A stretch of DNA of 64,000 nt, from assembly GCF_001665835.1 (NCBI RefSeq), contig NZ_LZSX01000003.1, forward strand, positions 62,001 to 126,000. Direction: 5' to 3'. Under the pieces are notes generated by a model. The model did no database searches and was not told the DNA's origin. It saw only the letters and a program-made list of their open reading frames with translations. A program made the position numbers and the translations under genes. Of the stretch, positions 51,415 to 63,257 are shown piece after piece. How positions within the stretch are numbered: position 1 is the stretch's first letter; each line of letters opens with the position of its first letter. The DNA comes from Mycobacterium colombiense (GTDB lineage Bacteria; Actinomycetota; Actinomycetes; Mycobacteriales; Mycobacteriaceae).

Positions 51415-52836
51415 CTAGGACCGGGATGCCTCGAGGAGTTCTTCGAGCGCCTGGTTCAGCAGTCCAGGCAGCAACTCGACATCGCTCATGGCCTCGCGGT
51501 CGGCGTTGATTCCGTAGTACAGCTCGCCGTTGTACGACGTCACGCCGATCGCCAGCGCCTGATTGTGCAGCAGCGGCGGCACCGCGTAGGTCTCCAACAA
51601 TTTGGTGCCGGCGATGTACATCTGCGACTGGGCGCCGGGGGCGTTGGTGATGAGCAGGTTGAAGGTGCGCTTGGAGAAACTCGGGAAACTGGTCGCCACC
51701 CGGATGCCCATGGCGTGCAGCGTCGGTGGGGCAAAACCCGAGAGCGTGACGATGGTCCTGGCATCCACCAATTGGGCGGCCGTCGGGTTCGATTCGGTGG
51801 CGTGCGCGATCTGCGACAGCCGCACCACAGCGTTGGGCTCCCCCACCGGCAGGTCGACGAGGAACGGCATCACCTGGCTGATCGCCTGACCGGGCCCGCT
51901 CGTGTCGAGGTCGCCGTCGTCGTACACCGACAGCGGCGCCATCGCCCGCACCGTCGCGGTGGGCGAGACCGCCACCCCCCGCGACATCAGCCAGTTACCC
52001 AGCGCGCCGGCGATGACCGCGAGCACCACGTCGTTGACGTCGCAGTCATACCGCGCGCGCACGGTGCGGTAATCCTCGAGGCTGCCCCGCGCGACCGTGA
52101 AGCGCCGGTGCCGCGACACGGTGGCGTTGAGCGGGCTGCTGGGGGCGGTGCCCCGGGTCACGGTGCGCACCAGATCGACGGCCCGGCGTCCGGCGTTGAG
52201 CAGCTCGACGTGGTTGGTCAAAAGGCCACCGACCATCGAGCCGACGGCCTGCAGCTGGGCGCCCGGACCCGCAAACCAGTCACCGACCGCGCCCAACATC
52301 AGCCGGGTGTTGCCGGGATCGCGCTCTGGGATCCAGATGTCTTCGGGGAACGGCGCCGGGCGTTTCGTCCGGTCGGCGATGACGTGGTTGATCTCCAGCG
52401 CCGACATGCCGTTGATCAGCGCCTGATGCGACTTGGTGTAGAGCGCGATCCGGTTCTTGGACAGGCCCTCGACGAGGTACATCTCCCAGAGCGGGCGGGA
52501 CTTGTCCAGCGGCCGCGCGGCCAGCCGCGCGATCAGCTCGTGCAGCTGCTCGTCGCTGCCCGGGGAGGGCAACGCCGAGCGCCGCACGTGATAGGTGATG
52601 TCGAAGTCGTTGTCGTCGAGCCACACCGGCCGGGCCGTGCCGACCCGAACTTCCCGCACCTTCTGCCGGTAGCGCGGAATCTGCGGCAGCCGCTGCTCGA
52701 CGGTGGCCAGCAGCGTTTCGTAACTCAGGCCGGCACGGGGGCGGCGCAGGATCGACAGCGATCCGACGTACATCGGGGTCGCGGTGTTCTCCATCCGATA
52801 GAACGACGCGTCCGACGGGGACAAGCGACTCACCAT
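51415..52836 (-). CDS. tgs3: Wax ester synthase/diacylglycerol acyltransferase (WS/DGAT) family protein
   Basis: A 473-residue WS/DGAT protein in the position of Rv3233c-Rv3234c, here as one intact frame where M. tuberculosis has two genes. Seen: MVSRLSPSDASFYRMENTATPMYVG at the N-terminus (cited in part), PLWEMYLVEGL, the DUF1298 C-terminal domain, and NAPGAQSQMYIAG. The usual HHxxxDG active-site motif reads HQALING (52408-52428), so the second His and the Asp are replaced. Triacylglycerol or wax ester synthesis at the membrane is the family role; activity of this copy is uncertain. Confidence 0.9.
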   Translation of the reverse strand: MVSRLSPSDASFYRMENTATPMYVGSLSILRRPRAGLSYETLLATVEQRLPQIPRYRQKVREVRVGTARPVWLDDNDFDITYHVRRSALPSPGSDEQLHELIARLAARPLDKSRPLWEMYLVEGLSKNRIALYTKSHQALINGMSALEINHVIADRTKRPAPFPEDIWIPERDPGNTRLMLGAVGDWFAGPGAQLQAVGSMVGGLLTNHVELLNAGRRAVDLVRTVTRGTAPSSPLNATVSRHRRFTVARGSLEDYRTVRARYDCDVNDVVLAVIAGALGNWLMSRGVAVSPTATVRAMAPLSVYDDGDLDTSGPGQAISQVMPFLVDLPVGEPNAVVRLSQIAHATESNPTAAQLVDARTIVTLSGFAPPTLHAMGIRVATSFPSFSKRTFNLLITNAPGAQSQMYIAGTKLLETYAVPPLLHNQALAIGVTSYNGELYYGINADREAMSDVELLPGLLNQALEELLEASRS

Positions 52837-53048
52837 GCGGCGCTGTCCTCCTGGTCATTTCGTCGCCCGTGTGCTCGGGGCCCCGGGGCCCTGGCGCCCG
52901 ATGTCCCGCCCACGGTAACCGTGTGGCCGTACACAAGTCAGCGTGGGTACGCGTGCGGTCGAGTTGTGCCATGATGACCACTGACTAACCACCGTCTGCC
53001 CCTCTCCAGCAGGCTCAAAGGTCCGGCCGAAGAGTTGGAGAGTGCGCG

Positions 53049-53609
53049 TTGAACACTAGTCCTGCTGCGAATCCACCTGACGCTTTCACCGTCATACCAG
53101 TCGTCGACTACGAGCCGCCGACGCAGGACGCGCCGCACACCGTCGCGCAGTGCCGGCAATCCTCGCGCCCCGCGTTGCGCCGCCGTAGCAGCCACGCGCC
53201 GCCGCGGTCCTACACCGGGCAGCCCAGCAGGGCGCCGGCGCCTGATCCCGGCGCGGCAATGTCCCCGCGGCTGCGCCAGGCCGCCATCTTCGCCGACGCG
53301 GCGCTGCGCCGGGTGCTGGAGGTCATCGACCGTCGCCGGCCCGCGGCCCAGTTGAATCCGCTGCTGGCGCCGAGCCTGGTGGATTCGGTGGCCGCGGTTG
53401 GCCGTTCGGCCGCGGGCCGTAACCGGGGCGCCGCGGTGTTGCGCCGGATGCGGCTACAGGCGGCCGGTCACCGTGACCCGGACTCGGCCGCCGAGGTCTT
53501 CGGTTCCTACAGCCGCGGGAACCGGATCCACGCCATCGCCTGCCGCGTCGAACAGGTCAGCGCCGCGGGCGGCAACCGGTGGATGGTGGTGGCCCTGCAC
53601 ATCGGGTGA
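53049..53609 (+). CDS. Rv3235-family protein
   Basis: A 186-residue protein, TTG start with GGAG upstream. The first 80 residues are Pro/Arg/Ala-rich and look disordered; the C-terminal half has a compact pattern (AIFADAALRRVLEVIDRRRP, then IHAIACRVEQ and WMVVALHIG). Proteins like this follow secA-linked genes across actinobacteria and are named after Rv3235, with no known function. Divergent from the WS/DGAT gene. Confidence 0.78.
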   Translation: MNTSPAANPPDAFTVIPVVDYEPPTQDAPHTVAQCRQSSRPALRRRSSHAPPRSYTGQPSRAPAPDPGAAMSPRLRQAAIFADAALRRVLEVIDRRRPAAQLNPLLAPSLVDSVAAVGRSAAGRNRGAAVLRRMRLQAAGHRDPDSAAEVFGSYSRGNRIHAIACRVEQVSAAGGNRWMVVALHIG

Positions 53610-53622
53610 CGGCGGCCACCGG

Positions 53623-54777
53623 TCAGGCCGCCGGTGCTCCGGCCGCCCGAGGACCGCCCGTGTAGCGGGTGAGGACGGGCCCCGCGATCGCCATGATGAA
53701 AACGTAGGACGTCGCGAGCGCCGCGACCGCGGGCAGCGACTTGCCGGCCAATCCGATGATGATCAACGAGAACTCGCCTCGCGCGATCAGCGCGGTGCCC
53801 GCGCGCAGTTGCCCGCGCCGCGCCACCCCGTCGTGCCGCGCGGCGAAGATCCCGGTGGCCACCTTGGTCGCCGCCGACACAGCGGCCAAGATCAGCGCCG
53901 CCGGAAGCATCGGGACCAACTCGTGCGGGTCCACCGAGTAGCCGATCGCCAGGAAGAAGATGGCGGCGAACAGGTCGCGCAGCGGGCTCAGCACCTGACG
54001 GGCCCGCTCGGCCGTCTCGCCGGTCAGGGTGAGGCCCACCAGGAAAGCGCCGACCGCGGCCGAGGCGTGCAGGAACTCCGCCATCGCCGCCACGATCAGG
54101 GTGATGCCCATCACCCGCAGCATCAACTGCTCGGAGTCGGGGTGTTGCACGAGCCGCTCCACGTGGTGACCCCACCGGTACGACGCGGCGAACGCCGCCA
54201 CCAGAGCGCCCACCGCCACGGCCATGCCACCGACGGCGTGCAGCCACCCGCCGCCCGACGCCAGGACCGCGAAGAGCGGCAGATAGGCGGCCATCGCGAA
54301 GTCCTCGAGCACCAGCACCGACAGCACCGCCGGCGTCTCCCGGTTGCCGAGCCGCTGCAGGTCCTCCAGCAGCCGGGCGATGACGCCCGAGGAGGAGATG
54401 TAGGTGACACCGGCCAGACACAAGATGGCCACGCCGTCCAATCCCAGTAGCCAGCCGGCGATCGCGCCGGGGGCGGCGTTGAGGACGATGTCGACGGCCG
54501 CCGACGGCAGGTGGTGGCGCATGCTGCTGGAGAATTCGGTCACCGAGAACTCGCAGCCCAGGGTTAGCAGCAGCAACACGACGCCGATGGGTGCGCTGGT
54601 GGTGATGAACTGGCCACCGGCGGACACCGGCAGGATGCCCCCGTTGCCCAGGGCCAGGCCCGCCAGCAAGTAAACGGGAATGGGCGACAGTGCGAATCGC
54701 CTTGCGGCGGCACCCAATACGGCCAGAGTGGCCAGGAGGGCGCCGAGTTGCAAAAGCAGCGTCCCCGAAATCTGCAC
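53623..54777 (-). CDS. kefB: CPA2 cation/proton antiporter membrane subunit
   Basis: A 384-residue, about 12-helix Na+/H+ exchanger-domain protein (Rv3236c orthologue, named KefB). Seen: a conserved CPA2 half-helix region LGCEFSVTEFS, GLDGVAILCLAGVTYISSSG and the acidic ion site in LLEDLQR, with C-terminal ARGEFSLIIIGL. There is no cytoplasmic RCK-N domain in the chain. It lies 4 bases after an RCK-C gene, giving a KhtT/KhtU-like two-subunit K+/H+ antiporter arrangement. Confidence 0.92.
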   Translation of the reverse strand: MQISGTLLLQLGALLATLAVLGAAARRFALSPIPVYLLAGLALGNGGILPVSAGGQFITTSAPIGVVLLLLTLGCEFSVTEFSSSMRHHLPSAAVDIVLNAAPGAIAGWLLGLDGVAILCLAGVTYISSSGVIARLLEDLQRLGNRETPAVLSVLVLEDFAMAAYLPLFAVLASGGGWLHAVGGMAVAVGALVAAFAASYRWGHHVERLVQHPDSEQLMLRVMGITLIVAAMAEFLHASAAVGAFLVGLTLTGETAERARQVLSPLRDLFAAIFFLAIGYSVDPHELVPMLPAALILAAVSAATKVATGIFAARHDGVARRGQLRAGTALIARGEFSLIIIGLAGKSLPAVAALATSYVFIMAIAGPVLTRYTGGPRAAGAPAA

Positions 54778-54781
54778 CGGC

Positions 54782-55264
54782 TCAGCCTTTGTCGATTATC
54801 TTCTCGACGCCCGCGATGCCGTCTTCGGTGCCAATCACGATCAGAACGTCTTGGACGTGCAGCATCTCGGCGGGTCCGGGTGAGGCGAGCACTTCCTCGT
54901 TGCGCACGATCGCCACGATGGACGCGCCGGTGCGGGTGCGCGCCCGGGTGTCTCCCAGCGGGTGATCCACGAAGGGGCTGCCGGCCAGGATGTGCACCTG
55001 GCCCGTCTCGAGCCCGGGGATCTCGCGGGCCAGCTCGGTGAATCGCTCGGCGATCCGCGGCGCCCCCAGGATCTGGGCTACGGCCTCGGCCTCCTGGTCG
55101 TTGAGGTGCAGCAGCGGCCGGGCCTCGTCCGGATCTTCCCGGGCGTACACGACGACGTCGAAATCGCCGCTGCGCCGCGCGATGATGCCGATGCGGTCGC
55201 CCTTCTGATCGGTGAATTCGTAGCGAAGACCGACCCCGGGGAGCAACACCTCCTTGACATCCAT
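54782..55264 (-). CDS. RCK-C (TrkA-C) domain regulatory subunit of the antiporter
   Basis: A 160-residue soluble protein (Rv3237c orthologue). The C-terminal RCK-C fold is visible in GASIVAIVRNEEVLASPGPAEMLHVQDVLIVIG (cited in part); the N-terminal part has LPGVGLRYEFTDQKGDRIGII. I use the ATG at 55264, giving MDVKEVLLPGVG. In Bacillus the KhtT homologue gates KhtU in response to c-di-AMP or pH; the same here is inference. Confidence 0.87.
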   Translation of the reverse strand: MDVKEVLLPGVGLRYEFTDQKGDRIGIIARRSGDFDVVVYAREDPDEARPLLHLNDQEAEAVAQILGAPRIAERFTELAREIPGLETGQVHILAGSPFVDHPLGDTRARTRTGASIVAIVRNEEVLASPGPAEMLHVQDVLIVIGTEDGIAGVEKIIDKG

Positions 55265-55321
55265 ACCGTCAATCCTGACAGGTCGACGGGGGCTGCCGGA
55301 AGCGGATGGAGGCAAAGAGCC

Positions 55322-56089
55322 TCAGCCCGGGGCGTCCGCCGGTCGGCTGGGGCCGCCGCGCGCCCGGCGTCCCAGCGGCAGCAACCTCGGTACCTCGCGG
55401 CGGTAGTTGAGATAGTCATCGCCCAGCGCCTCCACCAGGTCGTGCTCCTCGATCCGGGTGGCGACCAGGATGTAACCCGTCATCACGATCGAGAAGAGCA
55501 GGTGTCCGGCCGTCATGGTGGGGGCCGCCCAGAAGGCGATGATGAAACCGAGCATGAGCGGGTGGCGGACCAGCCGATAAAGCATCCGAACGTGAAAAGC
55601 TATGTGCGTGTAGGGTTTTCCGCGCCACTCCAGATACACCTGCCGGAGCCCGAACAGGTCGAAATGGTTGATCATGAACGTCGACGCCAGGGCGATCACC
55701 CAGCCGAGCCAGAACAGCGTCCACAAGGCCAGGCGCCCGGCCGGTAGTTCCACCTTCCAGATGACGGCCGGCATCGTTCGCCATTGCCAATAGAGCAGCA
55801 CCAGCACGGCGTTGGACAGCATCACGTAGGTGCTGCGCTCTATCGACGACGGCACCACCCGGGTCCACCACGCCTTGAACCCGGGGCGCGCCATGACGCT
55901 GTGCTGCAGGCCGAACAGACCGAGCAGCAGCATGTTGACCAACACCGCCTCGCCGATGGGCGCCGTCAGCCCGCGGTCGACCGTCCGCGGCACCCAGAAG
56001 TTGCCGATGAAGGCGACGAGGTACAGAAATACGGCAAGAAAGAGCAGATAAGCGGCCGCGCCGTAGCCGACCGTCAGGTAACGCTTCAT
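55322..56089 (-). CDS. mddA: MddA-like methanethiol S-methyltransferase (isoprenylcysteine methyltransferase fold)
   Basis: A 255-residue membrane protein in the position of Rv3238c. Hydrophobic segments at the N-terminus (YGAAAYLLFLAVFLYLVAFIG) are followed by QHSVMARPGFKAWW, YRLVRHPLMLGF and the SAM-binding-type EEHDLVEALGDDYLNYRREV (cited in part), all shared with MddA proteins that make dimethyl sulfide from methanethiol. I prefer the ATG at 56089 (MKRYLTVGYG); an ATG 36 bases upstream is possible. Family assignment is good, substrate moderate. Confidence 0.75.
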   Translation of the reverse strand: MKRYLTVGYGAAAYLLFLAVFLYLVAFIGNFWVPRTVDRGLTAPIGEAVLVNMLLLGLFGLQHSVMARPGFKAWWTRVVPSSIERSTYVMLSNAVLVLLYWQWRTMPAVIWKVELPAGRLALWTLFWLGWVIALASTFMINHFDLFGLRQVYLEWRGKPYTHIAFHVRMLYRLVRHPLMLGFIIAFWAAPTMTAGHLLFSIVMTGYILVATRIEEHDLVEALGDDYLNYRREVPRLLPLGRRARGGPSRPADAPG

Positions 56090-56137
56090 TAGCTGATTGT
56101 GCGCCTGATCGGCCGCGAAGAACATGGGGCGATTGCC

Positions 56138-57700
56138 TCATCGCCCGGCGAGCACCAGCCCGTGCTGCAGGGCATACATGCTGGCGCCGATGCGGTTCGA
56201 GACGCCGATCTTGGCGTACGTTCGCTCGACGTGATTGCGGGCGGTTTTCTCGCTGATCACCAGCGCCGCCGCGATCTCCTTGTTGGACGCGCCGCGCGCG
56301 ACCAGGCACAACACCTCGATCTCCCGGGGGGTCAGACCGTCCGGTCGCAGGGCCGGCCGTTGCGCGGGTTGTCCCGCCGCGCGCAGCACCGCCTCGACGG
56401 CGACCGATTCGAGCTCGCCGGCCTGCGCTCGCCCGCGCAGCCGGCGCGCGGCCGCGGCGGGCATCATCTGTTCGCGATACGGCCGGGGCTCGCAGGCGGA
56501 CTGGTAGCAGACGGCGGCGGCCAGGATGCGGTCCGGCAGGCCCAGCGCGGCCCCGGCCAGGCCGCGCGGATATCCCGACCCGTCGAGGCATTCGTGGTGA
56601 TTTCCGGCGACCTCGGCCAGCCGCGCAAGGCCCGGCACCTGGTTGAGGATGCGCACAGTCAGATACGGATGCAGCCGCACCCGCTCGAACTCCGACGCGC
56701 TCAACGGCCCTTGCCGGGACCAGATCTGATTCGACACCCCGATGCGGCCCACATCGTGGACATGACCGGCGCGCCGGGTCAGCGCGACCGCGTCGGGGCC
56801 GAGACCGGCGGCCACCGCGGCCTCGCCGGCGAGCCGGGCCACCGCGCGTGAATGTCCAAGTGTGAAAGGGCATTTCAGGTCGACGAAGTCGCCCAGCGCA
56901 ACAAGCAGAGCGTCCAGGGACTGATCGTCGAGCCGCTGCTGGCGATCGGGCGCCTCGCGCAACGCGGCCGCCCACGCGTCGCCGGCCGGCGGGCCGCCCA
57001 GGATCGCGTCCGCGTCGCGGACGAAGGCGTCGGCCACCTGGGGATCGAACTGCCCGCCGCGTCGGGCGCTGACCATGGCGACGGCCCCGGCGACGCCGTA
57101 GGTGCGGTGGTGCACCTCGACCATGTCGGCGAGCTGGGCGATGCGCATCTGAATCGGGATGGCGTCGCCCCGGGCGCCGGCCGGCAGCCCGCCGCCGTCG
57201 TAGCGCTCGAACGCGAACGCGAGCGCGGCCTGCACGTTGGGGCCCAAGCCAATTCGGTGGGCCAGCAGCGCCGCGGACGCGCAGTGCGAGTGGATCAAGC
57301 TGGAGATGTGACCCCGCGCGTTGGCGAACAGCGTTGCCATCACGCTGATCCGGTGCGCCAACGGCTGGCCGCGGCCCACATTGCTCGCCAGGAAGCGCAG
57401 GTAGGGAATTCCGGACCAGTCGACCAGGTACGAGTCATGGCGCACGGCGATGTCGTCGCCGAACCACCGTGCGTACTCGTGGGAGTCCGCGTGGCAGCCG
57501 ATCCACATGATCAGCGTCGTGTAGTAAACACAGTCTCGCTGGTCGGCGTCCAGGCCGAGCCGGTCGGCCAGCCTGGTCGCGATCAGTGCGGACCGGAGCA
57601 TGTGCTCGGCGGGCTGGCCCAGGCCGAGGTCGATCGCCACCGACAGCGCAGCCAGCAACTCCGCGCGGGTCGGCAATTCGGGCTCCGACATGAGGTTCAT
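56138..57700 (-). CDS. HD-GYP phosphohydrolase with C-terminal LuxR HTH
   Basis: A 520-residue regulator joining an HD-GYP-type phosphodiesterase domain to a LuxR DNA-binding domain. Seen: HVHDVGRIG and [14 protein letters not shown] (metal-binding HD and GYP signatures, about residues 315-385), an N-terminal degenerate HD-like repeat ending [10 protein letters not shown], and a C-terminal HTH ([31 protein letters not shown]). HD-GYP domains usually hydrolyse c-di-GMP. It is not the M. tuberculosis neighbour at this position (Rv3239c). Confidence 0.9.
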   Translation of the reverse strand: MNLMSEPELPTRAELLAALSVAIDLGLGQPAEHMLRSALIATRLADRLGLDADQRDCVYYTTLIMWIGCHADSHEYARWFGDDIAVRHDSYLVDWSGIPYLRFLASNVGRGQPLAHRISVMATLFANARGHISSLIHSHCASAALLAHRIGLGPNVQAALAFAFERYDGGGLPAGARGDAIPIQMRIAQLADMVEVHHRTYGVAGAVAMVSARRGGQFDPQVADAFVRDADAILGGPPAGDAWAAALREAPDRQQRLDDQSLDALLVALGDFVDLKCPFTLGHSRAVARLAGEAAVAAGLGPDAVALTRRAGHVHDVGRIGVSNQIWSRQGPLSASEFERVRLHPYLTVRILNQVPGLARLAEVAGNHHECLDGSGYPRGLAGAALGLPDRILAAAVCYQSACEPRPYREQMMPAAAARRLRGRAQAGELESVAVEAVLRAAGQPAQRPALRPDGLTPREIEVLCLVARGASNKEIAAALVISEKTARNHVERTYAKIGVSNRIGASMYALQHGLVLAGR

Positions 57701-57724
57701 TGTGCCCAGCTAATCGGCGTCTGG

Positions 57725-58471
57725 TCACCCGATTGGGATAGTGCGTCGCACCGCCTCATGCCGCGCCGCGTCGAACGTCTCGAAATGGCCGGAGCCCACC
57801 ACGAACACGCCACGTTGCGGCGGCCGGAAGCCGGCCAGCCTCGGCTGCCGGGGTAGCGGTCCCACCGGTCCCAGGTCCACATCGCGCAGCACCGCACGCG
57901 AATGCGCCACCGCCCACACCCGCGCGGGCGCGATCATGAACCGCTGGCCGTTGGGTGCCGTTCCGGAAAGCCGGATCCGCCCGGCTCGCAGCGTCGGGCC
58001 TGCGACCCGGCCGAGCACGGCCAGGGCCGCTCGGTTGGTCCAGGCGCGCGCCGGTAACCGTCCGCCGACCGCGCTCATCAGTCGCGTCGACGCGGTGGCG
58101 CGGATATTGATCTGCCAGGCAAGCAGATTCGGGATCTCGACGAACAGCGACCACGGGGTGACCCAGGCGACGTCGATGTCGCATTGGACGGCGTCGCGCG
58201 GGGTGGCCGCGCTGAAGAACCGGGCGCAGCTCTGCGGCCCCGGTGTCGTCGCGTAAAACGTCCAGACGCCGTCGGGGTCGCGGTGCCACACCGATCGATA
58301 GCCGGGCGAGAACGACGTGGCCGGAAATTCCCGCAGCGCCAGGTAATGTCCGCCGGCGAACGGCAGCCCCATCACGCCGAAGCCGACGAATCGCTCGTCG
58401 CTTCCGGCGGGCAGGGCGGGATGTTGCAGGACGGCGGTGGCGGCGTCCAGCGGGGTGCGCGAACTGGTCAT
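57725..58471 (-). CDS. Conserved hypothetical protein
   Basis: A 248-residue soluble-looking protein, ATG at 58471 giving MTSSRTPLDAAT. Features: GFGVMGLPFAGGHYLALREFPATSF, VWHRDPDGVWTFYATTPG and a long central amphipathic stretch; C-terminal VVGSGHFETFDAARH (some cited in part). No family recognised, no signal peptide, no catalytic motif. It lies 24 bases upstream of the HD-GYP/LuxR gene in the same direction, so the two may be cotranscribed. Confidence 0.7.
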   Translation of the reverse strand: MTSSRTPLDAATAVLQHPALPAGSDERFVGFGVMGLPFAGGHYLALREFPATSFSPGYRSVWHRDPDGVWTFYATTPGPQSCARFFSAATPRDAVQCDIDVAWVTPWSLFVEIPNLLAWQINIRATASTRLMSAVGGRLPARAWTNRAALAVLGRVAGPTLRAGRIRLSGTAPNGQRFMIAPARVWAVAHSRAVLRDVDLGPVGPLPRQPRLAGFRPPQRGVFVVGSGHFETFDAARHEAVRRTIPIG

Positions 58472-58537
58472 ACACGAATGCTGCGCGCGATCACCGCCGC
58501 GGCACATGGGGCGGATGCCTCAAATCGCGCGCCGCCC

Positions 58538-58599
58538 CGCCGAGTGTGAAGGTAGCTTCACGCTGGGCGCCGAACGTGAAGATAACTTCACACTCGGCG
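58538..58599. repeat. Nested palindrome downstream of secA1
   Basis: Outer arms CGCCGAGTGTGAAG (58538-58551) and CTTCACACTCGGCG (58586-58599) are perfect complements. Inside them, CTTCACG (58556-58562) and CGTGAAG (58575-58581) pair again, after 4-base mismatched bulges. Viewed another way, two copies of GTGAAG-N4-CTTCAC lie 30 bases apart. It follows the secA1 stop by 34 bases. Confidence 0.75.
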
Positions 58600-58632
58600 C
58601 AGCGCGGCCAAACCAGGCCAGGCCAGAAGCGG

Positions 58633-61461
<2,829 letters not shown>

Positions 61462-61530
61462 AGCTATGTCCCCTGTTGGTAGGAGTCTTGCATTGAGCGA
61501 CTCCCATGGTAGGCGACGGTCCGGTGATGG

Positions 61531-61585
61531 CCGCCGAAGCGGCGATCGCAAGCGCGGCAACGCCGGGCGTAGCGGGTCGCCGCCC
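61531..61585 (-). repeat. MIRU-like repeat between hpf and secA1
   Basis: Read on the minus strand this contains GGCGGCGACCCGCTacGCC and GCCGCGCTtGCGATCgCCGCT. These are matched with few differences by 63286-63336 beside lpqB. The element ends 12 bases from the hpf stop. Confidence 0.55.
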
Positions 61586-61596
61586 GAGGAACCCCC

Positions 61597-62277
61597 TCAG
61601 GAGAGCCTGATCAGCCCGTAGTCGTAGGCGTGCCGTCGGTAGACCACGCACGGCCGTTCGGTCTGCTTGTCGTGGAACAAGAAGAAGTCGTGTCCGACGA
61701 GCTCCATCTCGTAGAGCGCCTCGTCCACCGTCATCGGCCTGGCCGGGTGCTCCTTGGTCCGCACGATCCGTCCGGGCTCGTGGTCGGCCTCCACGCCATC
61801 GGTCGGCGCATGCTCGGCCGGCTGGGGCTGCGGCGGGACGGGTGGCGGCACCGCGGTCGCGGCCGCCAGTGACACCGGGGTCTTGTCCCCGTAGTGAACC
61901 TTGCGGCGGTCCTTGACCCGACGCAGCCGGTTCTCCAGCTTGTCGACCGCGGACTCGAACGCGGCGTAGAAACTGTTGGCGCAGGCTTCCGCCCGTGTCA
62001 CCGGGCCGCGGCCACGGGCGGTGATCTCCACGCGCTGACAGGATTTGCGCTGACGCCGGTTGGGCGCGTGCTTGAGCTCGACATCGAAAAGATAAATGGA
62101 GCGATCGAACCGCTCGAGGCGGGCGAGTTTTTGCGAGACGTACAGACGGTAATGATCGGGGATCTCTACGTTGCGGCCCTTGAACACAACGTCGGCGGTG
62201 GTTGTCGGTTGGGCTTGCCCATCGGTGACGGGCGGTTGGTCCAGAATCTGACCGGAATCCACGGATAGCCTTGACAT
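61597..62277 (-). CDS. hpf: Ribosome hibernation promotion factor, long form
   Basis: A 226-residue long HPF (Rv3241c orthologue), with an N-terminal S30AE domain (VVFKGRNVEIPDHYRLYVSQ, LKHAPNRRQRKS, cited in part) and a C-terminal dimerisation domain (MTVDEALYEMELVGHDFFLF) joined by a Pro-rich linker. It binds the 30S subunit and promotes 100S dimer or hibernating 70S formation in stationary phase and hypoxia. I use the ATG at 62277. A promoter is expected in the 317-base gap upstream. Confidence 0.93.
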   Translation of the reverse strand: MSRLSVDSGQILDQPPVTDGQAQPTTTADVVFKGRNVEIPDHYRLYVSQKLARLERFDRSIYLFDVELKHAPNRRQRKSCQRVEITARGRGPVTRAEACANSFYAAFESAVDKLENRLRRVKDRRKVHYGDKTPVSLAAATAVPPPVPPQPQPAEHAPTDGVEADHEPGRIVRTKEHPARPMTVDEALYEMELVGHDFFLFHDKQTERPCVVYRRHAYDYGLIRLS

Positions 62278-62594
62278 ACGTGACAACTCGTTTCTCTCTT
62301 CACGTCACACGCGCCCTGCGTGCCTGGCTGCTTGATGCGCCGACGAGGTGGGAGCGGTCGAGACTGGCTACCGCCGCAGGCTGCCCGCCGGAGCAAGGTG
62401 TCGATTACTCACCCCTTCCCGCGGATGGGTCTCACCTGGAGATTTTGCGACCAGTGAGTCAGACCGATGAGTCGTTCTTCGTTGTTTTCGACGTTAGCTC
62501 TTGTTCGCCTGCCGATGCCACTAATTTGGTCGAGCTGTTGCGAGTTCTTCACATGCCCTTGGCTCGTTCATGGGTTCGGCGCGGCCGCGGCCCA
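62278..62594. other. Intergenic region upstream of hpf
   Basis: 317 bases between the hpf start and the ComF-family stop, both on the reverse strand. By eye it is less GC-rich than its flanks between 62460 and 62560, and likely holds the stress-responsive hpf promoter. No coding or RNA feature is recognised. Confidence 0.5.
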
Positions 62595-63227
62595 TCACAC
62601 CGCGGCGATCGCCAGCACCGCGGTGACCCGGACCCCGGCGGCGTGCAGGATCCGCACCGATTCGCGCGCCGTCGCTCCGGTGGTGACGATGTCGTCGACG
62701 ACCATGACGTCGGCGCGCGGCGGCCGGCCGCGCAGCACCACCCGGCCGGCGACGTTGCGCTCGCGCGCGGCGGTGCCCAGGCCCACCGAGTCGCGTGTCA
62801 GTTCCCTGAGCCGCAGTACCGGCGCGACGGTGATATCCGGATGCCGCGCCACCGCGGCGCGCGCCAACCGGGCGACGGGGTCACCGCCGCGCCGCCGCGC
62901 TGCCGAGCGCCGGGTCGGTGCGGGCACCACCGTCAGCGGGGTCGGCACGATCCCCCACCACAACAGACGGTGCAGGCCGATGGCCAGCGCACGCGCCAGC
63001 GGGTCGACGAGGTCGGCGCGGCCCTGCTCCTTGAGCGCCAGGATCGCGTGCCGGCGGGCGTTGGCGTAACGGCCGAGCGCGAACACCGGGACTCCCGGGT
63101 CGATGCGCGGGTTCACCACATGCGGCTGATCGGCGGCCACGGACAGCTCGACGGCGCACGCGTCGCACCAGCGGGTCGACGGCGCGCCGCAGCCGCCGCA
63201 TTCGGCGGGCAGGAACAGGTCGAGCAT
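62595..63227 (-). CDS. ComF-family phosphoribosyltransferase-like protein
   Basis: A 210-residue protein (Rv3242c orthologue). Seen: N-terminal zinc-ribbon cysteines CGGCGAPSTRWCDAC, the family block ALKEQGRADLVDPLARAL, VVPAPTRRSAARRRGGDP, and the PRPP loop VMVVDDIVTTGAT. ComF proteins take part in DNA uptake in competent bacteria, but a competence role in mycobacteria is not established. The start is the ATG at 63227. Confidence 0.92.
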   Translation of the reverse strand: MLDLFLPAECGGCGAPSTRWCDACAVELSVAADQPHVVNPRIDPGVPVFALGRYANARRHAILALKEQGRADLVDPLARALAIGLHRLLWWGIVPTPLTVVPAPTRRSAARRRGGDPVARLARAAVARHPDITVAPVLRLRELTRDSVGLGTAARERNVAGRVVLRGRPPRADVMVVDDIVTTGATARESVRILHAAGVRVTAVLAIAAV

Positions 63228-63257
63228 GGCGCCAGTGTGGCGGTCGGGTGTGACATG

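Noticed and set aside
55416..56975. 519-codon minus-strand frame over mddA and the HD-GYP gene
   Set aside because: It overlaps two well-supported genes in another frame, and its composition is that of a shadow frame (Arg/Gly/Ala-rich, no motif).
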